Positions 10,547 to 22,907 are shown, numbered from the stretch's first letter. The stretch is 64,000 nt of DNA from Thozetella sp. PMI_491 (GCA_021432635.1 MU270026.1:647311-711310); one strand, 5' to 3'. Numbers and translations: made by a program. Notes: generated from the sequence alone by a model not told the origin.

Positions 10547-11236
10547 GTTGAGAAAACACGAGCAATGCTAGCGACGAATAGATCTTGAACGCTGGCCGGT
10601 GATCAAGATAAGATCAAATCTACCCCCCTTGGCTTAGACCCGGCCGAGGGTCGTTCATGTGAGGTTCAGTCATCAGCAAGCTATGGCCACGCTGAGGTCC
10701 GTGTTCCTTGGCGCTCGGGAAGCCGTAATGCTCGGGCTTCTCGGGATTCCGACCACGGCGATGTCCACCGGGAGACCCGCCAAGTCCCTAGTCCGGCCCA
10801 CACGGGCGGAGAAGTCCTATCCAACCAATACAAATCTCCCGTAGATGAGCAGCCCCAAGACACTATACCGTGCCGGGCTTCTGCTAGCATTTGATAACGT
10901 AAGGTAGTGAGGAGGCTAGGCCCCCCTCGCGGAGAATGGCGTGTCAGGGTCACTGGGGACAAAGGCGTGAGTGCCGACGACTCTTGTAGCTATCAAAATT
11001 TCCTCTGGCCTGGTGTACTGTGTGGGGCTTCCCCAGCTGGGGTTCCTCCAGGGCCACCCGCACCCCGGCTTATCACGCGTACACCCGGAGAAGAGCATCG
11101 CTGGAAAGATATCTATATTCATGGTGATCCTCGCCATCCTTCCGCCGCATGATCACCATCGTCACTCCGCTATCCTCGAGTGCCAGGACAAGCTATCTTC
11201 TCTCTCGCTGTCTACTCGCAATCCCTACTGCCCTCC
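10547..11236. promoter_or_regulatory. Shared divergent promoter with CreA-like motifs
   Basis: The 690 bp between the beta-glucosidase and sugar transporter start codons. Matches to the CreA/Mig1 consensus SYGGRG are at 10953-10958 (CTGGGG), 11022-11027 (GTGGGG), 11031-11036 (CCCCAG, minus strand) and 11037-11042 (CTGGGG). The last three lie within 21 bp. Paired CreA sites are typical of glucose-repressed promoters. CreA control of both genes is inferred. Confidence 0.5.
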
Positions 11237-12789
11237 ATGTTCGAAAACGCGTCCCAGTCGACAAAGATCGGCTGGGCTACGGTCCTTGTCGTATCCGCCT
11301 GCGTGGTCGACTCCGTGACAATCGCCTATGATGGCTCTGTCATGGGCTCGGTGAACGTCATGCCTAGCTATCTTAAGTACTTCCAGATCACCACCACCAC
11401 TAAGGCCGTCAACTCTACTGCTACCCACCTAGGCGCCATCATGATGGCGCCCTTCGCTGGCTTCATTGTCGACAAGCGCGGCCGTCGTGAGGGTATCTTG
11501 GTCAGTGCTCTTCTCAACATCCTCGGCGCTGTCATCAGCGGCTCTGCACAGAATATCGCCATGTTTATCGCCGGCCGAATGATTATTGGTCTTGGTGTTG
11601 GTCTCGCCCAGACAGCTGCCAGCTCGTACGTCTCGGAGACCACGGCGCCTAAGGTCCGCGCGTTCGCTCTTGGCATGTACTTCACTTGTTGGGCTCTTGG
11701 AAGCTTCCTGGCGGCTGGCATTTCTTACGGCGTAAGTATCTCCTCCGAGAACCTGACACGGGAGGAGGCCAGTGACTAATGAACCCGCAGGCCGCGCAAC
11801 TTGATCCGTCCGACTGGGCCTGGCGCATTCCTTCCTTGCTCCAGGGCCTCGCCCCGCTTGGTATCCTCGCTATAGTGCCCTTTTTGCCCGAGTCACCTCG
11901 ATGGCTTATCAACAACGACCGCTTAGAAGACGGCCTTAAGGTGCTGGCGCGCATCAACGGCACCACCATTGACGACCCGAGCGTACAGGTGCAGTACCGC
12001 GAGATCGTTGACACGCTTGAGTACGAGAGGTCGCAGGGCAAGAGCGTCCCATTTCGGGAGATTGTTCGCAATAGCCCCAACCGCCGCCGTGTTGCACTCG
12101 CTCTTTCTCTGGCGCCTCTGACCATGCTGACGGGCTCCAATGTCATCACCTATTACTATGGCACCATGCTATCCCAGGCTGGCATTAAGTCGTCCAAGAC
12201 TCAGATGGAGATCAACCTAGTCCTGTCAGCTTGGCAGTTTGTCATCGCCGTGTCTGGATCACTGCTCGCTGAGAAGCTCGGCCGCCGTATCCTCTGTCTG
12301 TGCTCGCTCGGCGCCTGCACCGTCATGTTCTACGTCGTCGGCGCTATGACGTCCGCCTTTGGGGGCTCGACTGACTCATCTGGCGTTTATGGCACCGTTG
12401 CCGTCATCTTCCTCTACCTCGGCTGCTACTCCTTCGGTCTCACGCCCTTGACTAACATGTATCCGGCCGAGGTTCTCTCCTACAACATCCGCGCGACTGG
12501 TATGGCTATGTTCACGCTTTGCGCGAAAGCCTGTGGCATTTTTGTTACCATGGTGTTCCCGTACATGTTTGCTGCCATCGGCTGGAAGACCTACATGGTT
12601 AATGCTAGCTGGAACGTTGTCTTCTTCATCTGGGTCTACTTCTACTGGGTCGAGACCAAAGGAAAGACGCTGGAGGAGATCGACGTGCTATTCGATGGTG
12701 TCAAGCATTCTGATGTGCCTAACTGGGATCAGGTCAAGGGCGTGAAAGACGACCCTGAGGATGTGGAACCCGAGACTAAGGAAGCTTGA
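11237..12789 (+). CDS. MFS sugar transporter (lactose/hexose permease type)
   Basis: Two exons, 11237-11731 and 11791-12789, joined across a 59 bp intron (GTAAGT, branch GACTAAT, CGCAG) in phase 0. The protein is 497 residues. The start ATG at 11237 (MFENASQS) is chosen because the upstream in-frame sequence has no earlier ATG. Family signatures are VDKRGRREG after TM2, the GRMIIGLGVGLAQTAASSYVSE segment, and PESPRWL after TM6. TM10-12 end with ETKGKTLEEIDVLF, the usual sugar-porter end. It is a plasma-membrane symporter by family. The neighbouring intracellular-looking beta-glucosidase suggests a disaccharide or glucoside as cargo. Confidence 0.92.
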
Positions 12790-13406
12790 ACGGGGCGCAG
12801 GCATGAGCCATCAATCAAGCAATGCGTTTAACAAATACGCTTGCATTTCTCCATTTTAGTCCTTAATAGTAGATATAGCAAAGCTCGTTAGGGCATTCCA
12901 GCAAGAACATGCCTATTGTCAAGCCATAATATCTTTGCCACTAGAGACCCCCTTTACCGAATCCCAATGGCACAGCTTGGTGTAAAAGACATAGTGCCCG
13001 ACCTGCGCCGCGTATAAACTTCAGAACTTGGATAGGTGGAGAAAGGATGGCCCAGTAGGTGTCAATTCCTGAATTTTCACTCCAATTTCATGAGGCCATA
13101 TACAGCAAGGTAGTATCCCAGAAGCTGCGGTTGCACAGGCGTAGGTTAGGTACTACATGAATTTGTACCAGAGACCTACGAGGAACGGCCTAGCTTAGAA
13201 TAGAGAGGATATAGTGTAATAGTTCACAAACTGAGATGAAAGCCGACATAGCAGCTCATTACCTTCCCTTAAAAGTCTACCAGACAGTTTGACGTCTACC
13301 TAACTTTATACCCGTTGGACCGTACGCTATGCCATTTCATGATGCCGCCTGAACCGTTTTCTAATTTTTTTTCTACCTCATATTTCGACCTCGTTCGCTC
13401 GGTGCT
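12790..13406. other. Intergenic, convergent 3' ends
   Basis: Lies between the stop codon of the sugar transporter (plus) and that of the DHA1 pump (minus). No coding or RNA feature is seen; it presumably holds both 3' UTRs. Confidence 0.4.
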
Positions 13407-15270
13407 CTAGCACAGAGAACGAACCCTGCCGCTCTTAAGCCGCGATCCGAAGGCGAAGAAAATGTACGGAAATGGCGCCATGGCTACCGTCAGAAATCCA
13501 AGCGCAGAAGTGGCCCACGCATAACCAAGGCCTTCATACACTGATAGGCTGTAAGCAAATTTCCTTAAGTACTTAGATTGTTGGACTTACTCTGTATCCC
13601 AAAGAGCGGGAAAGCAGCAGCAAACCCACAGCGCAAGAAGCAGTTGGCAGAGAGAGCACTTGCCGCGGCGGCGGGATATTCGGCCACTAGGAAAGCAAAC
13701 ACGCCGCAATACACAAGCACTGTTCTAAAATCGTGTTAGCAACACCCATAGAAGCACACAACTGCTCGGTTAGAAATAGCCAAGAAGCGGTCGTACGCAC
13801 CCAGCGCCGAACAGCGCACTCCCTATTACGGGAAAGACCCAGTGTATTGACGCCGAGAGAGTCCATCCAAACATAAAGAGCCCGACTGGCACCAATATTG
13901 CGCCAAGTAGCGAGGAGTAGAGTCGGTGCTCCGGCGCTGAACTATCCTGCGGAGCGTACCGCGAGAACATCCCCGCGAAAGCCTGTTTTTGCACAAAATT
14001 AGTTTCTAGAATCTCAGGTTCGGGCGGGAAACTTACCCAGCGGCAGTATGGCTCTACTAGGATTGCGGCAATAATGCCCAGCAGCATCCCGATGAAAGCC
14101 AAGCCAACTTGAGACAGGGAAAAGTCGTGCAAGTGCCTGAATACAAGATTAAAGGCGCCAAAGAACAGGTATATGATCCCCAGGAGGATAGCAGTATAAA
14201 TGCACAGGCACAGGCACTTGGGCTCGGTAGCGAGTAACCTAAAGGGGCCCAGGAAGCTTCCCGAAAGTGTCGCTCTTTCTGCGAGCGGTTTTGCTTCCAG
14301 CGGTGATTTCCAGCGTGGATCGCCCGTTTTCTCCCGTATAGCCTCTGCTTTGAGCGCGAGCAGCACGGGATGGTACGTCTCCGGCACTAGAAAGATGATG
14401 GCAAGAAGTAGTGCAATGGAACCGCCTAGCATTAGATAGAAAGACACACGCCTGGGCGACGATTAGCAACGGAGCCGTCTAGAAGTACATCATTACCTAC
14501 CAGTTAAGGTTCTCATTGATGAAGCCACCGATAAGTGGACCCAGGACTGGCCCGATGAAAGGGGAGGCAGTAAATATCATCATGGGCGGCTGGGATTCCA
14601 TTGGAACAAAGAGATCGACAACGGTACCTCCCGCTACGCTTAGCAACGCGCTTCCCACCAGACCTGACAAGAAGCGGAAGGTGAGTAGCACCTCGAGGCT
14701 CCTGGCCAGAGCGCAGGGGATAAGAAACACGCTAAAGAGGGTAAACGAGGCAATGAAGATTTTGCGGCGCCCCCAGTACTAGAATCTATGTCAACAGAAT
14801 GCCCCTGGAAAGTCGAGTTGGCTTATATACCTCGGACAGACCACCAAATAACATGGGGCCAAACGCCATGCCCAGGACGTACAGTGACAGACCTATGGTG
14901 GCCACTAGACGGCTGCAGTTAAAATCGACCGTGATTTGTTCATAGGTGGTGGTGTAGATAGAAGACGCGCAGGTGAACCAGGCACAGCTCGTGGCCAGGA
15001 TCATGACGACCATCCATTTTCGCGCCTTTGGCAAGTTGCGAGGATCACGCGCGTCTCCCACGTCCCATTGCACAATCTTGATGGTCGTTTCATCGTCTGA
15101 GGTGACACCGGCTGTCTTTTCTGTCTCTGGAATATTGGTGAGAACACAAATACGCAGATGGGTTACATGTCTGAGAACGTACCTTCAGAGTCCGAGCCAC
15201 CTGTAGAAACCGGAATTTGGCAGGAAGCACGAGCCTCTAGAGCCATCGAGTCGTCTGCCTGCTGCTGCAT
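13407..15270 (-). CDS. DHA1-family MFS drug/polyamine:H+ antiporter
   Basis: Seven exons, all joined in frame: 15270-15183, 15126-14831, 14778-14501, 14451-14037, 13982-13801, 13724-13591, 13540-13407. This gives 508 residues. The N-terminal cytosolic tail ends in DARDPRNLPKARKW, the usual DP.N...W lead into TM1 of 12-TM DHA1 pumps. FGGLSEYWGRRK is the loop 2-3 motif, [12 protein letters not shown] is antiporter motif C, and NWRVSFYLMLGG follows. Introns are 49-76 bp. The fourth (54 bp) contains no stop and could be retained without a frameshift. It probably exports toxic small molecules or polyamines. It lies just downstream of a Zn2Cys6 regulator on the same strand. Confidence 0.88.
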
Positions 15271-15999
15271 AGTTCAACCAAATTAAAGATATCCCGGTTC
15301 GTCATAGAGCGAAGGCAGATTACTCCGTCCGCTACTTCATTGAAGGATAAAGACGGCTTGTTAGACCTTTGCAGTCCTGTTCCTTGCAGGCTGTAGGTGG
15401 TACCTCGAACATCGGCCGCTCACCCGTTAGGTTGCGGAAACACGGAGGGCATGCCTGCCCCAATGGCCCTCATTCTGGAACGAATCCGAGGCCTTCCTTT
15501 CGGCATTCCGACGACAGTTTCTATTACTCAAGAAATATCCCAAAATATGGCATCGCGTGTTCCAACACGTGCTGGGTGGACACTTGGAATATGAAAGCGG
15601 GTCGCCTCCCAGGCAGTGGGGCAGCTTCAGAAACCCCGAATAAGCCATTCTCGGAGTCCCGAGTTTAGCTGACCCAACCCCGTGGTTTCCCGCGCTAAAC
15701 ATGTTCGAGCTGTCTTGTGATTCTTGGTGCAGGCCAGAACATGTCTTAGTCGAACTTCAACCCCTGTTTGCCCCAGCGGAAGAAGCATTTTTTTACCACA
15801 TTGCCGTTGTTAGATACAACACTGTTAGCTAATAGCTGGGTAATTGCGGAGATGCCTTCGTGAATAATCAGTCGGTGGTATTTCTTCGAACTCCCGTAGA
15901 TTCCGAATAGAAGCCGTCGGAGCTCGCTGTGCTACATTACAGCCGAGGGAATAGTATACATCGCAGAGAACGTCCAAGACGCATCCCACATACAGTTGC
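15271..15999. other. Intergenic: promoter of DHA1 pump
   Basis: Between the regulator's stop codon (16000) and the pump's start codon (15270). Scattered CGG and CCG triplets occur (for example CGGAAACACGG at about 15435), but no clear paired site stands out. No gene seen. Confidence 0.35.
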
Positions 16000-18569
16000 C
16001 TATAGAGTGTTCCAGAGGTTCCGCATGTAGCCATGCACCTCCCGTGAGAAGTCGGCATCAGAGAGGTCCGGTGCCTGCGTGAAATCTATCTGTAGCCCCT
16101 GCATCACTGTGTCCCAGTCGGACCATACCGCGCTGGGATCGGACGGCTCTGCCTCTGCCCCGAACCCTCCGTGCAGGTCGGGGAGGCCAGAGTCTACAGC
16201 TGTCCCGTCGCGTGAGGGCGCCGGTTTGGGATCCGGCCGCACGCTGGCGAGGTCCATTCGTGTGTCCGGAAGCAGATCCGTGTGAGAGGGGCCGGGAGCG
16301 GAATACGATCCGACGCCCTCGTGCGGGCCTGCGAGATAAGTGCCAAACGGTGTGCTGTAGACTGCCGAGCCGAGAGGAACACCTCCAGCGTGTACGGGGT
16401 GTCCGGCGACCACCAACGATGTGGCCGCTACGGTTGTTCCTGCTAGAGGCCCGGAGGAAGATGACAGTGGGGTATCCCCTGCAGACGGGCTTGCCCCTCG
16501 TTTCGTAGTCCCGCTGCGCAGCCGGGTTGCCCGGCGCATGAGCTGGCGCACGGGTTTCCACAACATGCCCTTTCTCGCCTGGATGGTCGATGACCAGCGC
16601 CGGTAGACCTTGTCGATGACGAGCCAGGCACGGCGCGCGAGTGGCGCGTCGGGGGACACGCACAGATAGGCCAGCACGAAGACGACGGCGTGCCACTGCA
16701 CGTGGGTCAGGAAGAGCCATGCCCAGCGCGCCGCCCGCGGGGCCGTCTCCAAGACATCTGAGATCTCTAGCACCTCAATCGACTTCTCTAGAGCGAGGTT
16801 GCGAACGTGCACAGGGACATTCTGTGATGCGCCATCGCGAGAGCCGGGCGAGGGCGTGTGCACGGCTAGCCACATCTTCGTGAGCATTAGCTGCGCCCAT
16901 GTGGCCGACACCCACTCGAAAGGCTTGGTGATATCGCAGTGGCTGATGTATCGCTCCTGAAAGTGTCGCTCTAGCGACTGTACCATGGCGTGCTTCTCCG
17001 CCGCAGTCATGGCCGGCCGGCCGTCGCCTCCAGGTGCGTGATAGTGGAGCCGGCGGACAGACACACACACCTCGAAGCGCAGCAGGCAGAATGTCATATC
17101 AGAGGCGCCGGGACGCGCGAGCGGCGGTGCGGTATCGGTGGGCGCGATATCGTCATCATTAATGTTGGCCGGAAACTGGGTATCATAGGTGCTAGGGAAG
17201 ATGGTGGGATCCGAACCGTGGTCCTCAGACGCGCGGATGTCGAGCACGCAGATCTGCCACCACAGGCGGCGGCGCATCTCGACCTGGAAAGGTGGCAGCC
17301 GGAAATTGGTGCCGTCACGGTGCAGGCCCATATTCTGCGCGCTGCGGATCACCACACCGAGCAGGCTGGACACAAAGAGTGAGTTGTCGTGTCGGCGCAC
17401 GCAGACGAGGAACAGCACCATGGCGGCCAGCACCGCGAGGTTAGGCGAGTGCAAGAAGCGCGCTCGCGCCAGCGACTGCTCCACAGCAAACCGGTACCGC
17501 GTGAGAAGCACATCGCGGTCCTCTTCGAAGATGCGGCGACAGTCAAAGTCGTCTAGAGACGTCAGCGCTGCGTAGTAGAGAGAGAACAAGACAACCTCAG
17601 TCGGCCGGTCCAGGTCGTGCAGACGCGGCAGTGCCTCCTGGACGGTGGACCGTAACGTGGCCCGGTGGAAGATACGGACGACCGGGTCGACGTTCTCGAG
17701 GAAGATGTCGAACATGGAGAGCAGGTGTGGTGGAGGCGGGTGGAACGACTGCAACGTGTTCGCCGTCACCGCTGGCCCGAACATGAATGAGTCGTAGTGC
17801 GCCGCCGGGCTCGTAGACGCGTCACCACTCCCTCTTGCGCTGAGTGGGGGCTCGTCGTCCGGCTCAGAGGACGATGCGTCGAGTATATCGCGCATTTCTT
17901 CTATCTACCTCGCCGTCAACAACGGCTTCTCGCCGCATTCGCGGCTCGTCAAGGTCGGGTACTTACCTCCCTCGCCATGCCGCTCCAGAAGTTGTTGCTG
18001 ATGTACCGACTGCGATCGTGAACCAGCTCCAGCCGCGCAGGCTCATCATGCTGCTCATCACGTTCACCTGCCGGACTGTCCGTAGGACGTTCATAGCCGC
18101 TCGTGTGGCGGCCACAACTGCCCGGTGACACAGGCCTTCGTTCTGCGCCCGGCGCCGGGTCTCGTGTACTGGTGCCGGCAGCATCGGCAGGGGCAGTCTC
18201 CAGCTCCTGCCTTGCCCGAGCATCCAGCCTGTCCTCGAGCTTCCTCAGGTACGTCAGGACTTCCTCATTCCGGCGAGGGTGACGGGACCGCGTGGGTGGA
18301 CGCCGGGCGGTGGGGAAGACGCATTCACTGCGGGCGCGGATGCAGTTAGTGCACGGCAAGGCACGGTCGCACCGAACCTTGCGGCGGCAGCACTCGGTGC
18401 AGCTCCGGGTGCTGATGACGACATGTGGCTGCGGGCCACCGTGGCGTGCGAGTGTGTCGGCATTCCGATCCATCGGCGAGGCAGGCACTTGGCCGGGGAA
18501 GAGACCGACGCTGGCCGGGCAGTTGAAGTCGCGGCCCCCCGCTATGAAAAGCTGGAGTCCCCAGCCCAT
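16000..18569 (-). CDS. Zn2Cys6 transcription factor with MHR domain
   Basis: Two exons, 18569-17967 and 17904-16000, joined across a 62 bp intron (GTAAGT..GTAG) in phase 0. The length is 835 residues from the first ATG, or 803 from Met33 at 18473, which I think more likely because the leader before it is odd. The zinc cluster is canonical CX2CX6CX5CX2CX6C (Cys57, 60, 67, 73, 76, 83 from the first ATG), followed by a basic linker and a short coiled coil (LTYLRKLEDRLDA). The middle-homology region in exon 2 includes RLWWQICVLDIRASEDHG. The C-terminal third is Ser/Pro/Gly-rich. It is nuclear by family and may control the DHA1 pump next door. Confidence 0.88.
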
Positions 18570-19133
18570 GACTCGCAGGGGCTCAACTGGGGATCAGAGT
18601 GCTGGAGAATCACACTGTGCGGGCCTCTTGCTCGCTAGCGCATGCGGTCGTCTCCGCTTCCATTCCTCTGGCTGGCCTGCCAAGCTGCCCCCCTGTGTCG
18701 TTCTTTATTCTGGCCGGCACTTTCTGGCACTCGGAGTAGTCGGGGTTCCAGGCCACTTGGCATGGAAGGAGTTATTAGATCTTTCGCCGATAGGTTTACC
18801 AACTCCCTCATTAGTCGTCCCAATCATGACGAAGATGCTAGCCTTCTAGTTGTATCAGAGATCTCGAGGGCAGCAACTTAGGTGCATTCTGAGCTCCCTC
18901 CCTACCGTATACCGCAAACGCTGCAACTTCTACTTCATTCGAACTTTAATTTACCATGTTTGTTGATACTGTTTTATGGGTCACGGGTCTGCAGTAAATC
19001 GAGCTGCGTCATTCGTCTTGATCTTTTAACGTACAGCGGTCATTGAAGCCTTTTCCACGTTCTATTACAACTTCGTCACGCTTTATGACTCTCTTCTGCC
19101 TCACAATACCGCAACCCCTAAGATCCGAGGTTT
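18570..19133. promoter_or_regulatory. Upstream region of Zn2Cys6 regulator
   Basis: Carries one CGG-N6-CGG direct repeat at 18732-18743 (CGGAGTAGTCGG), a possible site for a zinc-cluster regulator, about 160-270 bp upstream depending on the start codon used. No coding feature seen. Confidence 0.35.
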
Positions 19134-19684
19134 TCATTCGCAGGTCGTAACTTTGTATTCGACAGTGTCATTTCCAGTGCCCATGACCTTGGGCTTGAAG
19201 TCCAGATAAACCAGCTGTCCAAATTAGCATACCCTCATGTCAGCCGTCGTGACCATGGGCAATCGCTTACCTCGCCCTTCTTTGGAGTCCACTCCCCGTC
19301 GGTATCCCGGTAATAAACTAGCTCATAGGACCCAGCATCGCGCACCTCCGCCGTGGTATGCGTGAGCGCACCGTCAGTCTTCCACTCGATCTTGTAGCAG
19401 GTAGACTTGGTGACTAGGAACGGCTTGGTGCAACGCTTGTTGCCATCGGCGTCGACACACTTTTCCACAGCGTAATCCATGACTTTGCCGTCGGCGACCG
19501 TGGAAGCTAAATCGAGAGAGAACGGCGATTAGTACAAGCGACTGAGCAAGTGATGGACATTGGAAGCCGATAGTTTGGCCATTTCAGGATCGCACACGGG
19601 GTTGGACGCACGCTCAGTCAACATGCCTGTCAGTGCCAGGCCGGCTGTAAGCACGCTTTGGACGCTGGGAATGTACATATACAT
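19134..19684 (-). CDS. Small secreted four-cysteine protein
   Basis: Three exons, 19684-19612, 19506-19271 and 19214-19134, giving 129 residues. The first intron (105 bp) has donor GTGCGT and branch TACTAAT; the second is 56 bp. The first 25 residues look like a signal peptide (hydrophobic SVLTAGLALTGML). The mature part has four Cys (contexts EKCVD, KRCTK, STCYK, TTCE), enough for two disulfides. It fits the general profile of small secreted ascomycete proteins, including effector candidates, but I recognise no family. A start at the second ATG (19678) would only shorten the leader. Confidence 0.68.
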
Positions 19685-20147
19685 GATTGGACGGCTACGG
19701 ATTAACGTGATTGCGTAAATTGGAGAATGTCTTGGGAGGATAAAGGCGACTGCGTTGAAATATTGCGAGAGATGTTTAGAGACAAAAAGGCGCAGACGAT
19801 GTAGAAATCTGAATCTCGGTCGTGGCTCACACAAGGACACTCTAAGGGTAGGTGCCTCAGATAGTGGGGCAAACCGAGACAAGTGGTGGCATCATCATTA
19901 CGTAGTGGTCGCCAAAAGCCTCTGGAAATAAACTTTAGCTCAAGGCTTTGTTAAGCAACGGATGAAAATCGCAGTGAAAGCGTGCCGCGCTTTGCATAAA
20001 ATGACCTGTGCACTGGCCCCGAAGGAATGGGCCAAGAGTCCTAGAATGGGAGGTGTAATTCAGGGTGTGGAGGTGGAGAGGCGTCTTGGGGCGAAAGCTT
20101 TTAAGCTTATTTCATTGCATGCAATCAGCGTTAGTACAGATAATCGC
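19685..20147. other. Intergenic: secreted-protein promoter
   Basis: Between the secreted protein start and the stop codon of the second regulator. No coding or RNA feature is seen. Confidence 0.35.
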
Positions 20148-22241
20148 CTATATCTGCAAGAAATCATTCCAATATTCCCAGCTTAGATCCGTCTCCTCTG
20201 AGAGCATGAAGCTGCCCATATCATGCGAGTATGGTGTCATGGGCATTTGTGAATGCGCCTCCTTTCTGCTTCCTCTCTTCTCTCGTAGCACACGCACGAA
20301 CTGAGGTGCAGTCTCGCCGTCGGTGATGCCCTCGCGGGTGACCAAGTCCACCTCACGTGCTTCCCAGGCTTCCAGCACCAAGTCGCTCAGAGCGGCAAAG
20401 AATGCATTGCCAGCCTCGTCGACAATTTCGGGACGTTCCTTGTAGAGATCTTCCACCAACCTCCACGCCAGGTCCACTTGAGGTCCGGAGTATCTCTGCC
20501 GCAGCTCGCTGATGATGTAGATGTACACATCCAACTGGAAGGTGAAGGACATGTGCACAAACAGATGCGAGGAGAGTTTTCCATTAATGCTCATATCTAC
20601 CGCCTCCAAGGCGGATAGTCCCGACTCAAATAACAGGTCACTCTCCTGTCGCGTGAGATAGCTATCTGGCCCAATGGCGCCAGTGCGTGTCCGAGGATGG
20701 TGTGCTTTGAACCGCATGCGAGACACAGTGAAAGTAACGATGGCATGTGTTAGATTGTGAAGAGGAATGCTTCTGTCGCAGTAGCGAAGGTACTTGTTCT
20801 GGTATATAATCTCGAGCTCGTCGATAACTTCGTCTTCTAGTCGCACGCAAGCCTCACCGCTTCGTGAGGCACATCTCACTACATTGTCAAAGACTTTGGT
20901 AGCTCGCGGCGAGGACCTGCGCCAGTGTAGAAACTCGAACTTGATCAAGACGCACATCATCTCCGTAGGCCCGGCGTGCTCGACAGGCAGCTCGGCCATG
21001 TCAGGATGAAGATCCGCGTCGTTGACGTTGAGTGGCAGGCGGACGTCGCCAAACTCGGACAACGGCAGTGGCCGCATCCCCGGGGCCAAAAGTCCGCGAC
21101 AGCGGGCGTCAAGGCAGTGCAGCTGCCACCAGAGCCGGATACGCATCTCCTGCTCGAAAGCCGAGATCTCCGGGCCAGTGCTCCCTCGGTGCAGGCTCAT
21201 CCTCTGGCCCAGCCTCACGGCGGCGGCGATCAGAGTGTACGTCAACTCGGACTCGGGGTCCCCGAATATGAACAAGGCGAGCGCCTGCAGTACTTCGAGC
21301 TCGCGGGTTATGAGGACATCAGCAGCCATCAGCGCGCGGACCGTGGCGGCGCGGTATCGTGCTAATAGCTCGTCCCTGCTCTCACCGAAGGCGTCCTGGC
21401 AGTCTTCTGTAGACATCGGGGCGATGACGAGAGAATAAATTGCAAACATGATGGCTGTGAGAGATTTGGACGCCTTGGATACATCCCAACTCGCGGCCAA
21501 CACGCGTGGCTGCAGCGTCGGGACATGGACGATTTTGGTGATAGGGTTGATCTTCTCGATAAAGACTTCCCAGAGCCGGAAGATGTGGCGCGGCTCAGGA
21601 TGCAGCTCGTTCAATGTAGGCTGGTCGATCGGAAATGAGAAGTTGAGTGTTGGCGTGTCCTGCCGGAGAGGATCATATTGATGGCGTAGACTTTGGATTG
21701 GAGGATACTTGAGCTTTTGCAAATCAGAACGTCAACCTAGCTCGTGAAGGACATGTAACCATTTGAATACTCACCTCGGAGCAAAGAGTCGACCATAGGC
21801 ACCTGGCAACTTGTTTAGCAAATGGCGTACTACAAAGTGCTGGGGTTCCCACCGTTCTGTCTCAGCCGTCGCAGCTATAGATCCGGGAGCTTTCGGGTCG
21901 ACATGCGTAAAGGCAGATATCATGGATACCGGGGTTTGTGGGTCAATGTCCCGAAGCTTGACATCCAGTGTCGACGGCATCCATGTATTCGCATAGCGGC
22001 CGAAATCGATGTTGTGCCGGCGCATGAGATCCTCGTAGGCCGCCAGCCGGCCGAGAAGCTCCTCGTCACCGGCCCGCTTCCGCGGGCGGTACGGAACAGG
22101 CGGGTCATAGATGCACTCTACTTCGGCCTTTCGGCAGTTCGAGCAGGGGTCGCCTTTGTCGCATTTGACTTTGCGGCGGGCACAGAGCGAGCAGGCATGC
22201 TTGTGCAGCGCCCGATGCGGTTCCGATGGTGGCGATGCCAT
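20148..22241 (-). CDS. Zn2Cys6 transcription factor next to DHA2 pump
   Basis: Two exons, 22241-21775 and about 21690-20148. The donor is GTGAGT. The acceptor CCAAAG is chosen because it is the first that keeps frame, giving an 84 bp intron and about 669 residues. The zinc cluster is at the N terminus (Cys17, 20, 27, 33, 36, 43; CX2CX6CX5CX2CX6C) with basic [17 protein letters not shown] after it. The fungal transcription-factor domain is clear ([23 protein letters not shown]-type entry, then [14 protein letters not shown]). It is divergently transcribed from the DHA2 efflux pump at 22908, a common regulator-target layout. Confidence 0.86.
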
Positions 22242-22907
22242 GGGCTGGTCGTTCGAGAACTCCAGCCAGTTTAGTAAATCTCAGGCGTGACGTTGAAATA
22301 AAACAGCTTAAATTGAAATGCAGTACATCAGGGTTCCTGTAGCTTTACCTTGTCGGTCGACCTGAGAAGAAGGTTCTGCGGCGGCATCGTCGACACCCAA
22401 AGATCTCGGAGGTTTCGGGTCCCAAAATGGACTAGTGCAGCTAGGTTCGGCCCCGAACCGGGTAACGATCGCCGGGTGCGGAACTATCCTAGCCTCCATT
22501 CTAGGCCACAGAAGGAGGATGGCCCCTGGGTTGCTTGGACTTCGTTACGTCCTCGTATTCAACATGGGGAGCGAATTTCCATAGTGTCGGGTCTGTCATG
22601 CCCGAGCCTTCGCTGCACGTTCTGTGGGCCGCCGTCATGGCCATACATAGGAATGAAGGTTCACGGAATCCAATATTCCGACACGGCGATAAAAGGCGCC
22701 TGTCTTGCAGCGGCCGATCATATCCGCCCAAGGCTGGGAAACATTTCGGTTGTCTCTCCTTCAGAGTAAAGACTCGTCTCCCTTGATCTGCCAGCATCCT
22801 CTGTCCCGGGCCCGTCCTCTACTCCTCCCCACCCACTCCTCCCCGCAATACTTCTCAGCATCAAGACACCAGTGAGCGGCCGTTCGTCACAATCCACCAA
22901 ATTTGTA
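22242..22907. promoter_or_regulatory. Divergent promoter with CGG-N11-CCG palindrome
   Basis: The 666 bp separating the regulator and the DHA2 pump. At 22664-22680 lies a perfect 6 bp-arm palindrome, CGGAAT-5 nt-ATTCCG, that is CGG-N11-CCG, the geometry recognised by Gal4-type zinc-cluster dimers. It is 228 bp before the pump start codon. It is a good candidate operator for the neighbouring regulator; binding is inferred. Confidence 0.5.

Noticed and set aside
11180-11236. GTG-initiated extension of the first sugar transporter
   Set aside because: Nuclear fungal genes start with ATG; the first in-frame ATG is at 11237.
13983-14036. Treating the 54 bp in-frame segment of the DHA1 pump as coding
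   Set aside because: It has a consensus donor, branch point and acceptor, and the insert would interrupt the loop after EPYCRW; retention remains possible but is not the main model.
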